From Brachionus plicatilis (taxonomy: Eukaryota > Rotifera > Eurotatoria > Ploima > Brachionidae): a stretch of DNA of 64,000 nucleotides. Location of the stretch: the NCBI GenBank assembly GCA_010279815.1, contig QEOQ01000303.1, positions 1,572,072 to 1,636,071 on the forward strand, read 5' to 3'. The notes below the pieces were generated by a model. It did not search any database and was not told the DNA's origin. It worked only from the letters and a program-made list of their open reading frames with translations. Below are positions 35,110-45,030 of the stretch, in pieces (position 1 is the stretch's first letter; every line of letters starts with the position of its first letter). Made by a program: the position numbers and the translations under genes.

Positions 35110-35640
35110 TTTTATTTGTTTATCTGTACCGAGCTGATTCTTCCTTCAGAATAAAAATATACAAGAAAAAAAATTAAAATAAAGTAAAATAAGATAGAAT
35201 AAAATAAAATAAAATAAAATAAAATAAAATAAAATAAAATAAAATAAAATAAAATAAAATAAAATAAAATATAATAAAATAAAGATAAATAAATTTAAGT
35301 AATAAAAAGAAAATTAAAAATGATATGGTGAAATATCTATAGGTTAGACATGCCTAAATATTTGATAGTTTAGGGATAAAAGAAGAAATTGTTAGGTAGC
35401 AAAAATGGCCTTAAAGGAATAATTTACTGCTATAGCTTGTACAAGCTTAACATGTTTTGAGTCGCAGTATTTTTTACTACTACTACTACAATTACACAAT
35501 CGAGATGGATATTCAATATATCTTGATTCGAAACCTTTTCTATATTTTTCCACCAGTCTGACGACCACTGGAACATAATGACTCAATCGTGCCCTGAAAT
35601 ATCACTCACTCAACTCAAAGAGTCGAAAATTTAAAAAAAA
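35110..35640 (-). pseudogene. LINE family B 3' end, second copy, with (AAAAT)n tail
   Basis: Minus-strand frame from about 35586: MSHYVPVVVRLVEKYRKGFE then SRYIEYPSRL, continuing to a stop at 35392. It matches LSHSVPLVVRLV.GFESRYI in the copy at 22690. The 3' tail (TTCTGAAGGAAGAATCAGCT then CGGTACAGATAAA) follows. Between them is an A-rich microsatellite. 5'-truncated soon after the RT C-terminus. Confidence 0.78.
35201..35270. repeat. (AAAAT)14 microsatellite
   Basis: Fourteen uninterrupted AAAAT units, with imperfect units on both sides (about 35176-35290). It lies within the LINE family B 3' region, and the same pentamer ends other family B tails, so it probably arose from the retrotransposon tail. 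Confidence 0.95.
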
Positions 35641-36418
35641 TTTTAAAAAAAATTAATTATTTAAAATAATATTAGCTGAGTTCAATCATATTTTTAGCTA
35701 ATGATAAGATAAGAAACTCTTGAACGTTTTGCAGGACAATATTCTACTAACATCAATAAAGCTATTTATTTTGATGTTTGTCTACCATGGATCAGCTGTT
35801 AATTCCTTGACAGCTGAAAGTTTGAGTTACATTATGAGCTTTTTCAAATATTTTATAAAAATTTATTTCTCTTAAATTTTAGAATTATTAATATCTAAGA
35901 ATTAATAAGAAAATGAGACAATTTAATATTAATTAATTGAATTTTGATTTTGACGCTTAGATTCACTAAAATTTGGAAAATTTTGATATAAATGTGTTAA
36001 AAAAATAAAAAATTCAATCATTAGTTAAATTAAAAGAACGAAATCGTAAGATCAGCCTCCATTTTTTTAAAATTACGATCGGAATGACCTTTTAAAAAAA
36101 ACAAAATTAAATTAGCATTCAATAAAAATTAAAAAAAATCAATATATCTAACTAAAATTAAAAATCTAAATTGTGTTAAAATTTATTAATAGAAAATTTA
36201 AATTAAAATATTTATTTTGGATGTGTTGATAATGTACAATCTAAATTAGCAAGCTTGGATGAGTTCAATCATATTCTTAAATTTTATGAATTATTTTAAT
36301 ATTTTTATTCAAACCAGGTTACCTTATAAAAATAAAAAATTTTAGTCTTTAAATTCTTTAAAATTTTTTTTCAAGTATTCATAAGCACTTGATTTAGTTT
36401 TTAATTAAGTTAAGTAAA
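35641..36418. other. AT-rich intergenic DNA
   Basis: No gene or repeat recognised apart from the TATA-like motif before the Gly/Tyr-rich peptide gene. Confidence 0.5.
36325..36330 (+). promoter_or_regulatory. TATA-like box of the Gly/Tyr peptide gene
   Basis: TATAAA lies 89 bp before the ATG at 36419. Position is compatible with a short 5' UTR, but in such AT-rich DNA a chance match is possible. Confidence 0.35.
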
Positions 36419-36694
36419 ATGTTTTCGAATCGATTTCTCTTCACCATTGTCTGCTTTAGCATTTTCACATTTGTGTATTCAGCTCCGTCTTCGTCAAAAC
36501 TTCAGTCTGGCGGCGATGCAAATCTAAAAAGTGGTCATTTTGGTGGTTTCGGATTTGGAGCTTATGATTACGGCATTGGAACTTATGGTGGTGGATACGG
36601 ATATGCACCTAGCTATGGTTATGGTCACGGTTATGGCTATGCTGGTTACCCAGCTTATGATTATGGATACGGTGGTTATTATAAGAAAAAATAA
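36419..36694 (+). CDS. Secreted Gly/Tyr-rich small peptide (91 aa)
   Basis: Signal peptide about 1-21 (MFSNRFLFTIVCFSIFTFVY then SA), a short Ser/Lys spacer, then a low-complexity region dominated by Gly and Tyr with YGYG, GGYGYAP and GYAGYPAYDYG units, ending in KKK. A single exon with clean start and stop, in DNA much richer in G than its surroundings. The composition resembles Gly/Tyr-rich antimicrobial-type peptides of nematodes and arthropods (YGGYG class) and Gly/Tyr-rich cuticle or matrix proteins. Low complexity prevents homology assignment. Secretion is well supported; function is not known. An AATAAA cluster follows at about 36760. Confidence 0.8.
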   Translation: MFSNRFLFTIVCFSIFTFVYSAPSSSKLQSGGDANLKSGHFGGFGFGAYDYGIGTYGGGYGYAPSYGYGHGYGYAGYPAYDYGYGGYYKKK

Positions 36695-37359
36695 TTTTTA
36701 TCAAAATTTTTAAACTATTTTTGAAGAATCTTTTTTAATTTAAATAATTTTTTATATAAATAAATATATATCTTGTATTTTAAATGGACTAATTAATTTT
36801 ATTATTTTTATTCAAATATAAAACCTTAATTTTTAAGTTTTACATTGAACTCAAATTCATTAAAGAAGATTACAGTTTTCTAATGAATGGAAGCATTCAA
36901 CTTATTAATTTGAGAAATAAAGCCAGATTAAAGAACAAAGTATTAAATATTTTTGTAATTTACTAAAAAAATTAGTTATTTTCGTAAGTAAAAATTTAAA
37001 AAGATGACAAATATGATAAATTAACTTGACTAATTTTCCAAATTATGCCTAGTCAAATCCTTGGTCATGAAAATTAAATGCATCTTTAAAACATTTAAAG
37101 TTTCCATCAAATTTTGCTTAAAGCTTGTAGATTAAAAATCTTTATTTCATGCCTTGAATTTTATATTTAAGTTTTACCTGATTTAAATTTAATGGTATGT
37201 TGCTAAATTTTAATTCTGTGAAAAATATTCTGTCCAATAATCACATGATATTAAAGTTTTTTTTTTAAATTTAAATAACATGATTTTAAAAAAATTTTGA
37301 GAAGCAATTCATTCATATACTTAGGAAAGTTTTTTTTCATTTTTGCATAAAACTTGAAA
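36695..37359. other. AT-rich intergenic DNA upstream of RMI1
   Basis: No gene, repeat or clear promoter element recognised beyond polyadenylation-like AATAAA motifs near 36760. Confidence 0.5.
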
Positions 37360-39827
37360 ATGACTTCAAATGTTCAAAGAATAATTGAAGAATTCAAGCG
37401 CAAACATCTAACTAAGTATTGTTTGGTGTTACCAGACGATTGGTTATGCCAGTGTGCCGAGTTTTTGACTGAAGAATCTCCAGTATTAATTTTTTTAAAA
37501 CCATTTCTTGCCAATTAATCAGACAATCTTTTAATTAAGGGGAAATCAATAAATGAATACACTGATTTAATATTTAGTCAATTATTAGACTATGATTTGA
37601 ATATTATTGGCACTGAATCAACAAAAACAACTTTTTTTAAGACTACAAGCGGTATGCTAGATGGAAGCTTTTTTCTTCAAGTATTTTTAATTACGAATTC
37701 TTTAATTTTTTTTATTTCTGATGTAAATTTTATATTTTCTTTTTAGCTTAGGTATTGTATTGACACAACTGAATCGGGCTTTTCATTAATACAAAAACTA
37801 CGTGGTATCATTAGTGATAATGCTCAAGTTGATGCTGATAATGTTCCAACTGCTACTCAGGTATTCTGTTGTATATAAATTAATTAGACTTTTTTTATCT
37901 AAAAAATGAGGAATTTTTTTCAGCACATTAAAAAAAACTGAAAACAAATTATACTTAAAAGCAACTTTAACATATTTAAAAAAATAAAAATTCAATAAAA
38001 AAAAAGGGATAAAAAAAAACTTTTCACCAATTTTTTAATATGTTGGTAACATCAAATTAATATATATTTTTACTAGTTTTTTAAATTATAGAATTTTTCG
38101 AAATGGTCAATTTCAATAGCCATTGATTTTGGTCAAAAATCAGAATTTTATGATTCAATGCGTTAAAAAGGTATCCCAAATTCAGGAAAATTTAATGTTT
38201 AGATTTTTTAAATTTCACGAATATTTTAAACATCTTGTTCATGGTATTCAAGATTGAAGATGTAAGTTCAATAACCTTTCAATAACATTAGAATTTTGAT
38301 TAAGATATAAAAAAAAATTTTAAGTTTAAATAATTAAATAAAATGAAAAATTATCACGATTTTATTAAAAAGTATGTTATTCAGATATTTTTAAGTATGT
38401 TTTTTTTTTAGTTTTTGTGGTGATATTTAAAAAGACCAAAAAAAATTTTAAGTTAACATTATTTTTACTCTTCCAGTTAGAGCAACGAAATGTAAAAAAA
38501 AATCGGATGCTGGCAATTTATTTAACAGATGGTAAAAATTCAATAACAGCGATTGAAAATCGAATGATTCCGATTCTTAAAGACGATTTATTACCTGGTG
38601 TTAAAATAGAAATTTCTGGAAAAATTCCCTTTGAAAATAATGTTTTGTTGCTAGAGCCTCAGCACGTAAAAGTTCTCGGAGGATTTGTGGAAGAAATCGC
38701 TAATTTAGACAACATGCTCCGATATATAGAAGAAGACATGTATTTTTTGAGCTAAAATTTTTTAAGATTTAATTATTAAATACATTTTTTTAAGAGCTAA
38801 TAAACTTCAAAACAGATCAAACAGAGAAAAATCAAAAACTTTTGATTCCAGCTTTATTTCTACTCAGTCAAACAAAAAATTGAACTCGTTCAACTGTCAC
38901 ATAAAACCAGAAAAATGCTCTCAACCAAAATTCAACAATATAGACAATCAAGAGACAGACGAAGATGAACTGCTGGTAAATTTTGATTTAGCTTCCTACA
39001 GCAAACCAGCAGGTAGAATTAATAGCCTTGAAAATACGGGTATCAAAAGACCCCCATCTACTGATGAAATTTCGAAATATTCGAAAAATTTGACTCAAAT
39101 AAATAATTTAAAAAAACAAAGAGTAAATGACATAATCGAAATTAAGGAGGAAAATGACTTTAAAAAATTTAACGATAAAAAAAATTGTAAAAATTTAAAT
39201 AATGAAGATGATATTCAGTTATTGCAAATGGATGAAAATAATATCAAAACAAATAAAAATGTCAGGAGCAAGTCTTTTAGTCGAGATCCTTGTACTGAGA
39301 ACAAGGAAAATCATTCAAATAATTCCGATGATTTTGACAAGTTTTTGAATAATTCTTTTGACCAAGACATAAAACAGAATAATATTCCGATAAGATTGAG
39401 CACTTTGACGGACCCGACTTTTTTGAATCTATGCTGTATGAAGAATAAGCCTGTCAGTGGTAATTTGGCAACGTGTTCACATGTTTCCAAGTGTTTTTTT
39501 GTCAAAGTAACATCTCTTTTGAAGCAGTTTAAACTTAGATGGTATCAAGAAATTTTGGCCAGTGACGGTATTGCTGAAATGAATTGCTATATTGATAACG
39601 ACCCGTTGACTGATCTGCTAGATCTCACTTGTCAAGAGGCAAAAGAATTATTCTTAAAGACTAAAGAGACAAGAGATCAAAAGTACCAGCTAATATTTGA
39701 ACAAAAAAGAAAAAATTGTGAACAAAAATTAAAAAAAATTACAGCACAAATGCATTTTAAGTATAATTTTGAAAGTGGTAAATTTTGTATATTCAAAATA
39801 GATGATATTGAATACAATAGAGCATAA
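37360..39827 (+). CDS. RMI1: RMI1-like subunit of the BLM dissolvasome, carrying an in-frame stop
   Basis: RMI1 is the OB-fold partner of topoisomerase III alpha and RecQ/BLM helicase in double-Holliday-junction dissolution. Exons: 37360-37680, 37747-37860, 38477-38739, 38795-39827 (introns 66, 616 and 55 bp, GT-AG). N-terminal RMI1 motifs PDDWLCQCAEFLTEES, then SGMLDGSFFLQLRYCIDTTE and FSLIQKLRG. OB-fold: RMLAIYLTDGKNSITAIENR, MIPILKDDLLPGVKIEISG, NNVLLLEPQHVKVLGG. A polar Asn/Lys-rich linker leads to a C-terminal OB-like domain (NLATCSHVSKCFFVKVTSLL). About 576 codons in total. TAA at 37516-37518 (codon 53) interrupts the first exon, yet the same frame is coding on both sides. Removing GTATTA...CAG (37483-37522) would be a 40-bp intron but shifts the frame. 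So it is either a nonsense allele or young pseudogene, an unusual splice, or a sequence error. Confidence 0.85.
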
Positions 39828-40097
39828 AATAATTGGTTAGAATTTTCCGAATATGAATATGTAAAAAGCATTAATCGAATATTTAAGTTAATTTTTTTTT
39901 TTAAATATGTAAAATAAAATCTAAATTTTTGTATTTTATTAATTAAATTTAGAACACTTTGGCCCAACCTTTTTATGTGGAATGAGCTAATCAAAAAATG
40001 TGAAATTTACGGATTTTAGACTTTTAATTCTTGTATCACTTTTGCATTAAATCAAAATAAAAAAAATCTTGTAACTAAAAATTAGCCTTCAAAATCT
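39828..40097. other. 3' flank of RMI1
   Basis: AT-rich with AATAAAAT-type words near 39912; no other feature. Confidence 0.4.
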
Positions 40098-40429
40098 GAC
40101 AATGTGAAATTTTAGTACAAAAAATAAAAACGTTATAATTTTCTAATTGTGCAAATATGGTTATGTAAACATGTTAACAAAACAATAATGTAAAAATTTG
40201 TAGAAACGAATTCCAAACTCTGCTAAAACTCAGCAATTTTCTGTAAAATGCACACCATCAAAAAATATTTGATTAAAATATGCAAAAAACTGCAGTTTTT
40301 GCAGACTCTAAAATTCGTTTGTACAAATTTGTACAATTTTGTACTGTTTACATACCATTTTTGTGGATTTGGAAAAAAAATTTTTACTTAAAGTGCTGTA
40401 ATTTTTTTGAACTAAAATTTCACATTACC
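40098..40429. mobile_element. MITE family M, copy 3 (332 bp)
   Basis: Left end GACAATGTGAAATTTTAGTA; right end GAACTAAAATTTCACATTAC then C. Flanking 8-mers CAAAATCT (40090-40097) and CTAAATCT (40430-40437) differ by one base. The interior shares AACTC..CAATTTTCTGTAAAA and GCACACCATCAAAAA words with the copy at 28064. Noncoding. Confidence 0.82.
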
Positions 40430-40492
40430 CTAAATCTAGTAAATATTTTTTATGATTTTATCAAAGATTCAAAAATTTTAAAAACCGGCACT

Positions 40493-41211
40493 ATATCAAA
40501 TAATAGCGGACAAAGTAATAGTTTCAAATAATAGTAAAAATCAAATAATAGTTTTTAAAAAATTGTTTTCAAATAATAATTTTCAAATAGTTGTTTTTAA
40601 ATAATAGTATTTTCAAATAACGACTTTTTCGAATAGGAGTTATTTCAAACAATAGTGAATTTTTTCTAACTATTGGTTTATTGGTTTTAAAGACTTTGGA
40701 AAATTTGCTTGAAGTTCATCGAAAACTGATAAAATGTCTTTTTGTGGAACAAAAGGAAAGAGTTTAAGATATTTTTAAAATTTTTTAAATTCCATGCTGA
40801 CGTTAATCTTGGCATAAAAACTTTGAAAACTCTTGTTAGAAATATCCTACTGTAAACAAGTAAGTTCCTCAATTTAGACTAGAGCAAAATTTTACAGATG
40901 TAATTATCGATCAATTGGGTGATACATATTCAAAACAAAGAAAGCAATTAAAAAAAATAACCGTATTAAGTTCTTATGTAAAAACTATGATTCAAACAAA
41001 ATATTAGATTATATTGATAATAAAGTATGTAATATTAGATAATTTTTAATTAGATATTTTTTTAAAATTTTTTTTCTATGATTTGATTGACAATTATTTA
41101 ATTTACACTTATTTGAATAAACTAATATTTAAACTAACTATTGTCTAATTTTTCTACTGTTTGAAAAGACAATTATTTGGAAACTATTATTTGAAAACTA
41201 TTATTTGATAG
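40493..41211. mobile_element. Element with clustered TCAAATAATAGT subterminal repeats
   Basis: About eight degenerate copies of a 12-13-bp unit (TTTCAAATAATAGT) lie at 40495-40665, and inverted copies (ACTATTATTTGAAAACTATT) at 41170-41211; the outer ends read ATCAAATAATAG in inverted orientation. Between them 40890-41005 is an exon-like open stretch (DVIIDQLGDTYSKQRKQLKK then ITVLSSYVKTM) that could be transposase debris. Terminal inverted plus arrayed subterminal repeats suggest a DNA transposon; superfamily and TSD not resolved. Confidence 0.5.
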
Positions 41212-41305
41212 CTTCCCTAAAAACCAGTTTGAATCAGTGGTTTTAGCGTTGCGTTGTAAAAGGCTGTTAGTAATTTTCCCCACAAATTTAATATTTGATA
41301 AGAGC

Positions 41306-41656
41306 AAATTTAGTAAATTTCCCACAAATATAATAAAGCAATAATATTTTAAGAAAAAAAACAATTTTTTAGTAGACAAGTAATTTATTCAGTTAATATT
41401 AACTAAATATGAAATAATAGAACAAAAAAATGAAAAGTTACATTTTTAAGAAAAGTATTTACTATTAAATATAAATAAAAAAATATATTGAAAGAAAACA
41501 CATTAAAATGTATAAAATGTAACTTTTCATTTTTTTTGTTCTATTATTTCATATTTAGTTAATATTAACTGAATAAATTACTTGTCTACTAAAAAAATTG
41601 TTTTTTTTCTTAAAATATTATTGTTTTATTATATTTGTGGGAAATTTACTAAATTT
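41306..41656. repeat. Fold-back element: 140-bp near-perfect inverted repeat
   Basis: Arms 41306-41446 and 41514-41656 are almost exact reverse complements with a 67-bp spacer (left arm starts AAATTTAGTAAATTTCCCAC; right arm ends GTGGGAAATTTACTAAATTT). The arms read through CTTGTCTACTAAAAAAATTG and AGTTAATATTAACTGAATAA, so the RNA or a DNA strand would make one long hairpin. High arm identity implies recent origin or gene conversion. Probably a fold-back MITE; no TSD identified. Confidence 0.9.
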
Positions 41657-41928
41657 AAATTTTATAAAACTTTTTTTTTATCTCATTCATAAACTGAAAA
41701 ACACATAAACTTAAAAGCAACCTTAAATCTGTGGCTTGCAACTTTATTTTGAATAATTCTTTTCTCTTTATTCGAAAAAGAAGAATCTCATTTTTTTCAA
41801 GTTGATTGCCGGTATAGCCGAAAAAATATTTCAAAAAAATTTTTTTTTTTTAAATAATCTTTAATTTCTTATTCAATAAATTAAAAATCAAACTCAATCG
41901 TATTGAATTTTTCTTTTTTTCTTTTTAG

Positions 41929-42508
41929 CAAATGAAAAAAATTATTTTTGAAAAATTAGGGAAACATATTATGTAAGTTGCATTGATTGTAAAATTTTGT
42001 TTTAATTTATCTTAAATTTTAATTTTAAAAAAAAATTTTTTTGGCTCAATTTTTATCAAATTTTACAACCCCTAAAACCATTTCAGTTTAAGTTATAAAA
42101 TTCAAAAAATCAAGCACAATTATTTCATGTTTAACTTTTTTGTGATTTCATTTAAAATTAATATTTTTTATCTTAATATACAGCTTTTATTTTGAAAAGC
42201 TTTATTTTAAAAATGTTCAAAGTCAATTGACATGGAAGCCGATGATTCTTAAAAGGCTAAACATGGATCTCACGATTCTCAAAGAAAGAAGAGAGAGCAG
42301 AATTAATGAAATAATTAAAAAATTTAAAGACGAATCCTCTGACAATCAAATAAATAATATTAAATTAAAAGGTGTCACATATGATGAAAAATCTGAACTG
42401 AGTATGTTATTCAAATGTTACTTTACATCAATATCTACTTCTTTGGAATCATCATTTGAAGAATCAATTCAATTTTTTAAATTGAATTTTTTAAAAAGTT
42501 GGTCTTAA
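41929..42508 (+). CDS. Two unidentified coding exons (fragment of a gene)
   Basis: After a polypyrimidine-AG at 41928, 41929-41972 encodes QMKKIIFEKLGKHII, followed by a GTAAGT donor. The next exon begins after ATATACAG at about 42183-42184. The split Ile codon (AT|C) restores a frame that runs to 42508: FYFEKLYFKNVQSQLTWKPM, ILKRLNMDLTILKERRESRI, NEIIKKFKDESS. Phase agreement and codon character support a real spliced gene, but I recognise no family, and no start Met or upstream exon was identified. The C-terminal part (after about 42400) may be past the true donor; GGTGTC at 42371 is one candidate. Confidence 0.4.
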
Positions 42509-42533
42509 CACTCAAAAGTCCGACATTTTTTAA

Positions 42534-43052
42534 ACCTCTAAGGACCGGCGGTGTCAAATTGACACTTTTTATTAAAACATGCAAAATACTCGACAAATTT
42601 TAGGTTTTTTAAAGTTAAAAGGACTAAATTTGATAAAAAAAATAAATATTTTATCCTGAATGAATTTTAGGTCTATTAAAGTTCTACACTCTAGTCAAAT
42701 TTGTACATTGTACAATCAAATTTAGCATAGACATATCAAAATTCATCATAAACGCTGATATCTTGGTATTGTCTGTGTTCCTTGTTGCAAAGCTGGTTGG
42801 TCCGGGTTTCTCATTGAAATTAATTTTCTTTCTTAGTGATTAATCTTCTCCATTCTTTAGCTTTGTCCAAAAAACCCCAATTTTTCTTGTCTTGTCAAGA
42901 TTTTGGTCCAAGTTTACCCTTTTTGGCTATTTTAATTTAAATTTTTTTATTTATTTTATTTAAATAGTTTATAATCAATTTTGGCAAAATGTCAATAAAA
43001 TTATACAATAAATTGAAAAAGTGTCAAATTGACACCGTCGGTCCTTAGAGGT
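42534..43052. mobile_element. piggyBac-type MITE (519 bp)
   Basis: Ends ACCTCTAAGGACCGGCGGTG on the left and GTCCTTAGAGGT inverted on the right, each continuing into the palindrome GTGTCAAATTGACAC. This is the same layout (CTMTAAGGACC plus palindrome) as the piggyBac-like termini at 22181 and 35048. TTAA precedes the left end, but ATAT follows the right, so the target duplication is imperfect. The interior is noncoding, less AT-rich than flanking DNA. Confidence 0.75.
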
Positions 43053-43184
43053 ATATTTTTTTTTGCATGAAAATTTAATTTTTTTTATTCAAAATTTCAA
43101 TTTTTATTTTTGTTTTTGATACCAAATAAAATTGGTGAAATAAAATTACCAAAAAACTTTTTTCAAAAAAAAATATTTAAAGAT

Positions 43185-43429
43185 TTATACTCCAAAAGGG
43201 CCCAAGCATTTCGTCTTATTTACGTATTGACGCAATTCATGAAATGCTGACTTAAGAATAAAAACATCACATAGCTTTGGCAATTTCAAAATTTTGTAAA
43301 TTCGATCGATGAATTGATTTTTATCTAAAATTCTATTATCTATAATAGCGAATTTAGATTCCGATGTCCTTCTTTCCTGATTTTGGTGGAGAGTTGACAA
43401 TTGATGGTGGTTTGATCTACAATAATTTT
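43185..43429 (-). CDS. Unidentified 3'-terminal exon-like ORF
   Basis: After a minus-strand TTATTGTAG acceptor at about 43430, a frame of about 80 codons runs to a stop at 43185: SNHHQLSTLHQNQERRTSES, KFAIIDNRILDKNQFIDRIY, KILKLPKLCDVFILKSAF, ending KTKCLGPFGV. Codon use looks coding, and length without stops is unusual here. No family recognised and no matching upstream exon found. Its opposite orientation to neighbouring exon-like pieces leaves a decayed gene or transposon fragment as the alternative. Confidence 0.35.
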
Positions 43430-43612
43430 AGATCTTTATCTGGATGTAATTTTTTAAATGAGTTTTTTTGTCGGATGAAAAACTAAACCAACATTCAAAA
43501 AAAGTTAACGACTCCGAGAAATACTCAGGTTATAATATTTATGTTAGAATTAACTAATTTGTTAATTCATTCAATGAACTTTATTTCGAAAAATTTATTT
43601 TATCTTTTTTAG

Positions 43613-43702
43613 TCACATTTTCGAATTCTGGAAATAAATGAAATACATGAATCTGTAGTTATTTATGGCCCAAATGGATTATTATTGCTATACGGAAAAT
43701 AA
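43613..43702 (+). CDS. Possible last exon of an unidentified gene
   Basis: After TCTTTTTTAG the frame reads SHFRILEINEIHESVVIYGP then NGLLLLYGK and a TAA. It could be the terminal exon of the plus-strand gene whose exons are at 41929-42508, with the piggyBac-type MITE inside the intervening intron, but phase continuity could not be shown. Confidence 0.25.
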   Translation, partial: SHFRILEINEIHESVVIYGPNGLLLLYGK

Positions 43703-44323
43703 TGAACTGATTTCTATTAAAATTAAATTTAAGTTTTTTAAATTAAAAATAAATTTTTTCTACCTTATTTCGTACATTTAATGCATCCGAAATATTCATT
43801 AGAAGAAGTGTAATTTAAAACAGAAAAGCGGGCTGATTCAACTATATGATATAATTTTTTATTTATTTTAAAGCTAGGATTAGTCTGATTTTAAATTTTG
43901 AAAAAAAATTGGGAAAGATCTTGTCCACTCTTAAAGCAAATTAAACAAAACTTTTCTGCTATTTTTTATTCTACACATGCTATTAATGCCTTCAAAAAGT
44001 AGTGAATCAAATGCGTTGAACTTAAAATGATTTTCTTTTAACTGGGATGGATTATGTGTTCCTGTAAATGCTTTAAATATTCTTTTGAGCTTTAGTTCAA
44101 GACTTAAGATGATATTAATAATCATTTTTTTCTTTTAAATAAAAAGTATTCTCTAGAATTTTTTTAAAATAAATTAAATGATTTTTAAAAATAATGTCAA
44201 AAAATAAGAATTTGGCCGTTTAATTTTATTAACTTTACTTGGCTGATAATTTAATTTATTTATATAATTTACAAATAGTCAATAAAATATTTTATTAAAT
44301 GATTTAGTTTTTTTTTTTTTAAA
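43703..44323. other. AT-rich intergenic DNA
   Basis: No gene or repeat recognised. It lies downstream of the minus-strand GM2-activator-like gene and may include its 3' UTR. Confidence 0.5.
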
Positions 44324-44943
44324 TTATGCGCTTTTAGATTTTGGTCGGACGCTAAATTTCAAGCTCAAGCAACTGACTTGACCGACAGAATCACTGGCTT
44401 CGACTTTGACGTCAAATGAACCGGATCTATGGGAAAATTTAGTCTTAATTATTTAGATGAATTTTAAAATATTTACGCGATCCAGGTGATTGAAGAAGTG
44501 GTAGCATCTGGCAAATCTGCAACAACATCTACATTAAGTTCTCTAGCTGGAAGCTTGAATGGACAAGTACAATCGATATCGTTATCAATTAAATTTTGTG
44601 GACAGTTATTGGCGTCATAGCCAAGAACACTTTTCAACAAAAGACACAAATCTGGGTATGTACATGAACCAACGTAGTTACCATCAACTAAGTAGCATGT
44701 AATAGGTAAGGTGATGCCAGTAACAGTTCTTTTAATAGTAACAGTGCTCTTTACAGCGCCTCTAATTTCACGGATACTTTTACCAGCTAGAATAAAAGGC
44801 ATTGGACCTGGATGAGTTATTGGCATGGTACCTAAATCGAACTCGCTTACTTGCAATACAGACGGACCACAGAGTGACCATTGTAATCTTGTTTGAGCTA
44901 AAGTAGAGCCCAGAATAGCCAAAAAGCAAATAAGTTTATACAT
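44324..44943 (-). CDS. GM2 ganglioside activator-like secreted lipid-binding protein (189 aa, 2 exons)
   Basis: Family members are lysosomal or secreted lipid-transfer cofactors that lift glycolipids for hydrolysis. Exons on the minus strand: 44943-44477 and 44426-44324 (50-bp GT-AG intron, Ala codon split GC|A). Signal peptide MYKLICFLAILGSTLAQ, then LQWSLCGPSVLQVSEFDLG, an MPFILAGKSIREIRGAVKST strand, ITCYLVDGNYVGSCTYPDLC, NCPQNLIDNDIDCTCPFKLP and a C-terminal GQVSCLSLKFSVR. Cys spacing (W.LCG, C..DG..GSCTY..LC, CP...CTCPF, SC) follows the GM2A pattern. The frame stays open 29 codons upstream, but a TATAAATATT box at 44986-44995 puts transcription start just before the Met at 44943, favouring this start. 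Protein length is close to human GM2A. Confidence 0.9.
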
Positions 44944-44985
44944 GTTTGAATCAAAATTGAGTTTGATTAAAACGTAGAATTGGTT

Positions 44986-44995
44986 AATATTTATA
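44986..44995 (-). promoter_or_regulatory. TATA box of the GM2-activator-like gene
   Basis: TATAAATATT on the minus strand about 43 bp upstream of the ATG, the same arrangement as in front of legumain (49120-49128). Suggests a very short 5' UTR. Confidence 0.5.
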
Positions 44996-45030
44996 CCAGA
45001 GTATATGCCAATAGTGAGAAAAACAAGCAT

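Noticed and set aside
35201..35270. (AAAAT)14 considered as a CRISPR-like or satellite array
   Set aside because: A pure pentamer microsatellite at a LINE tail; no spacers.
41173..41379. 68-codon minus ORF near the palindrome
   Set aside because: Spans the edges of two repeat elements; composition is repeat-derived.
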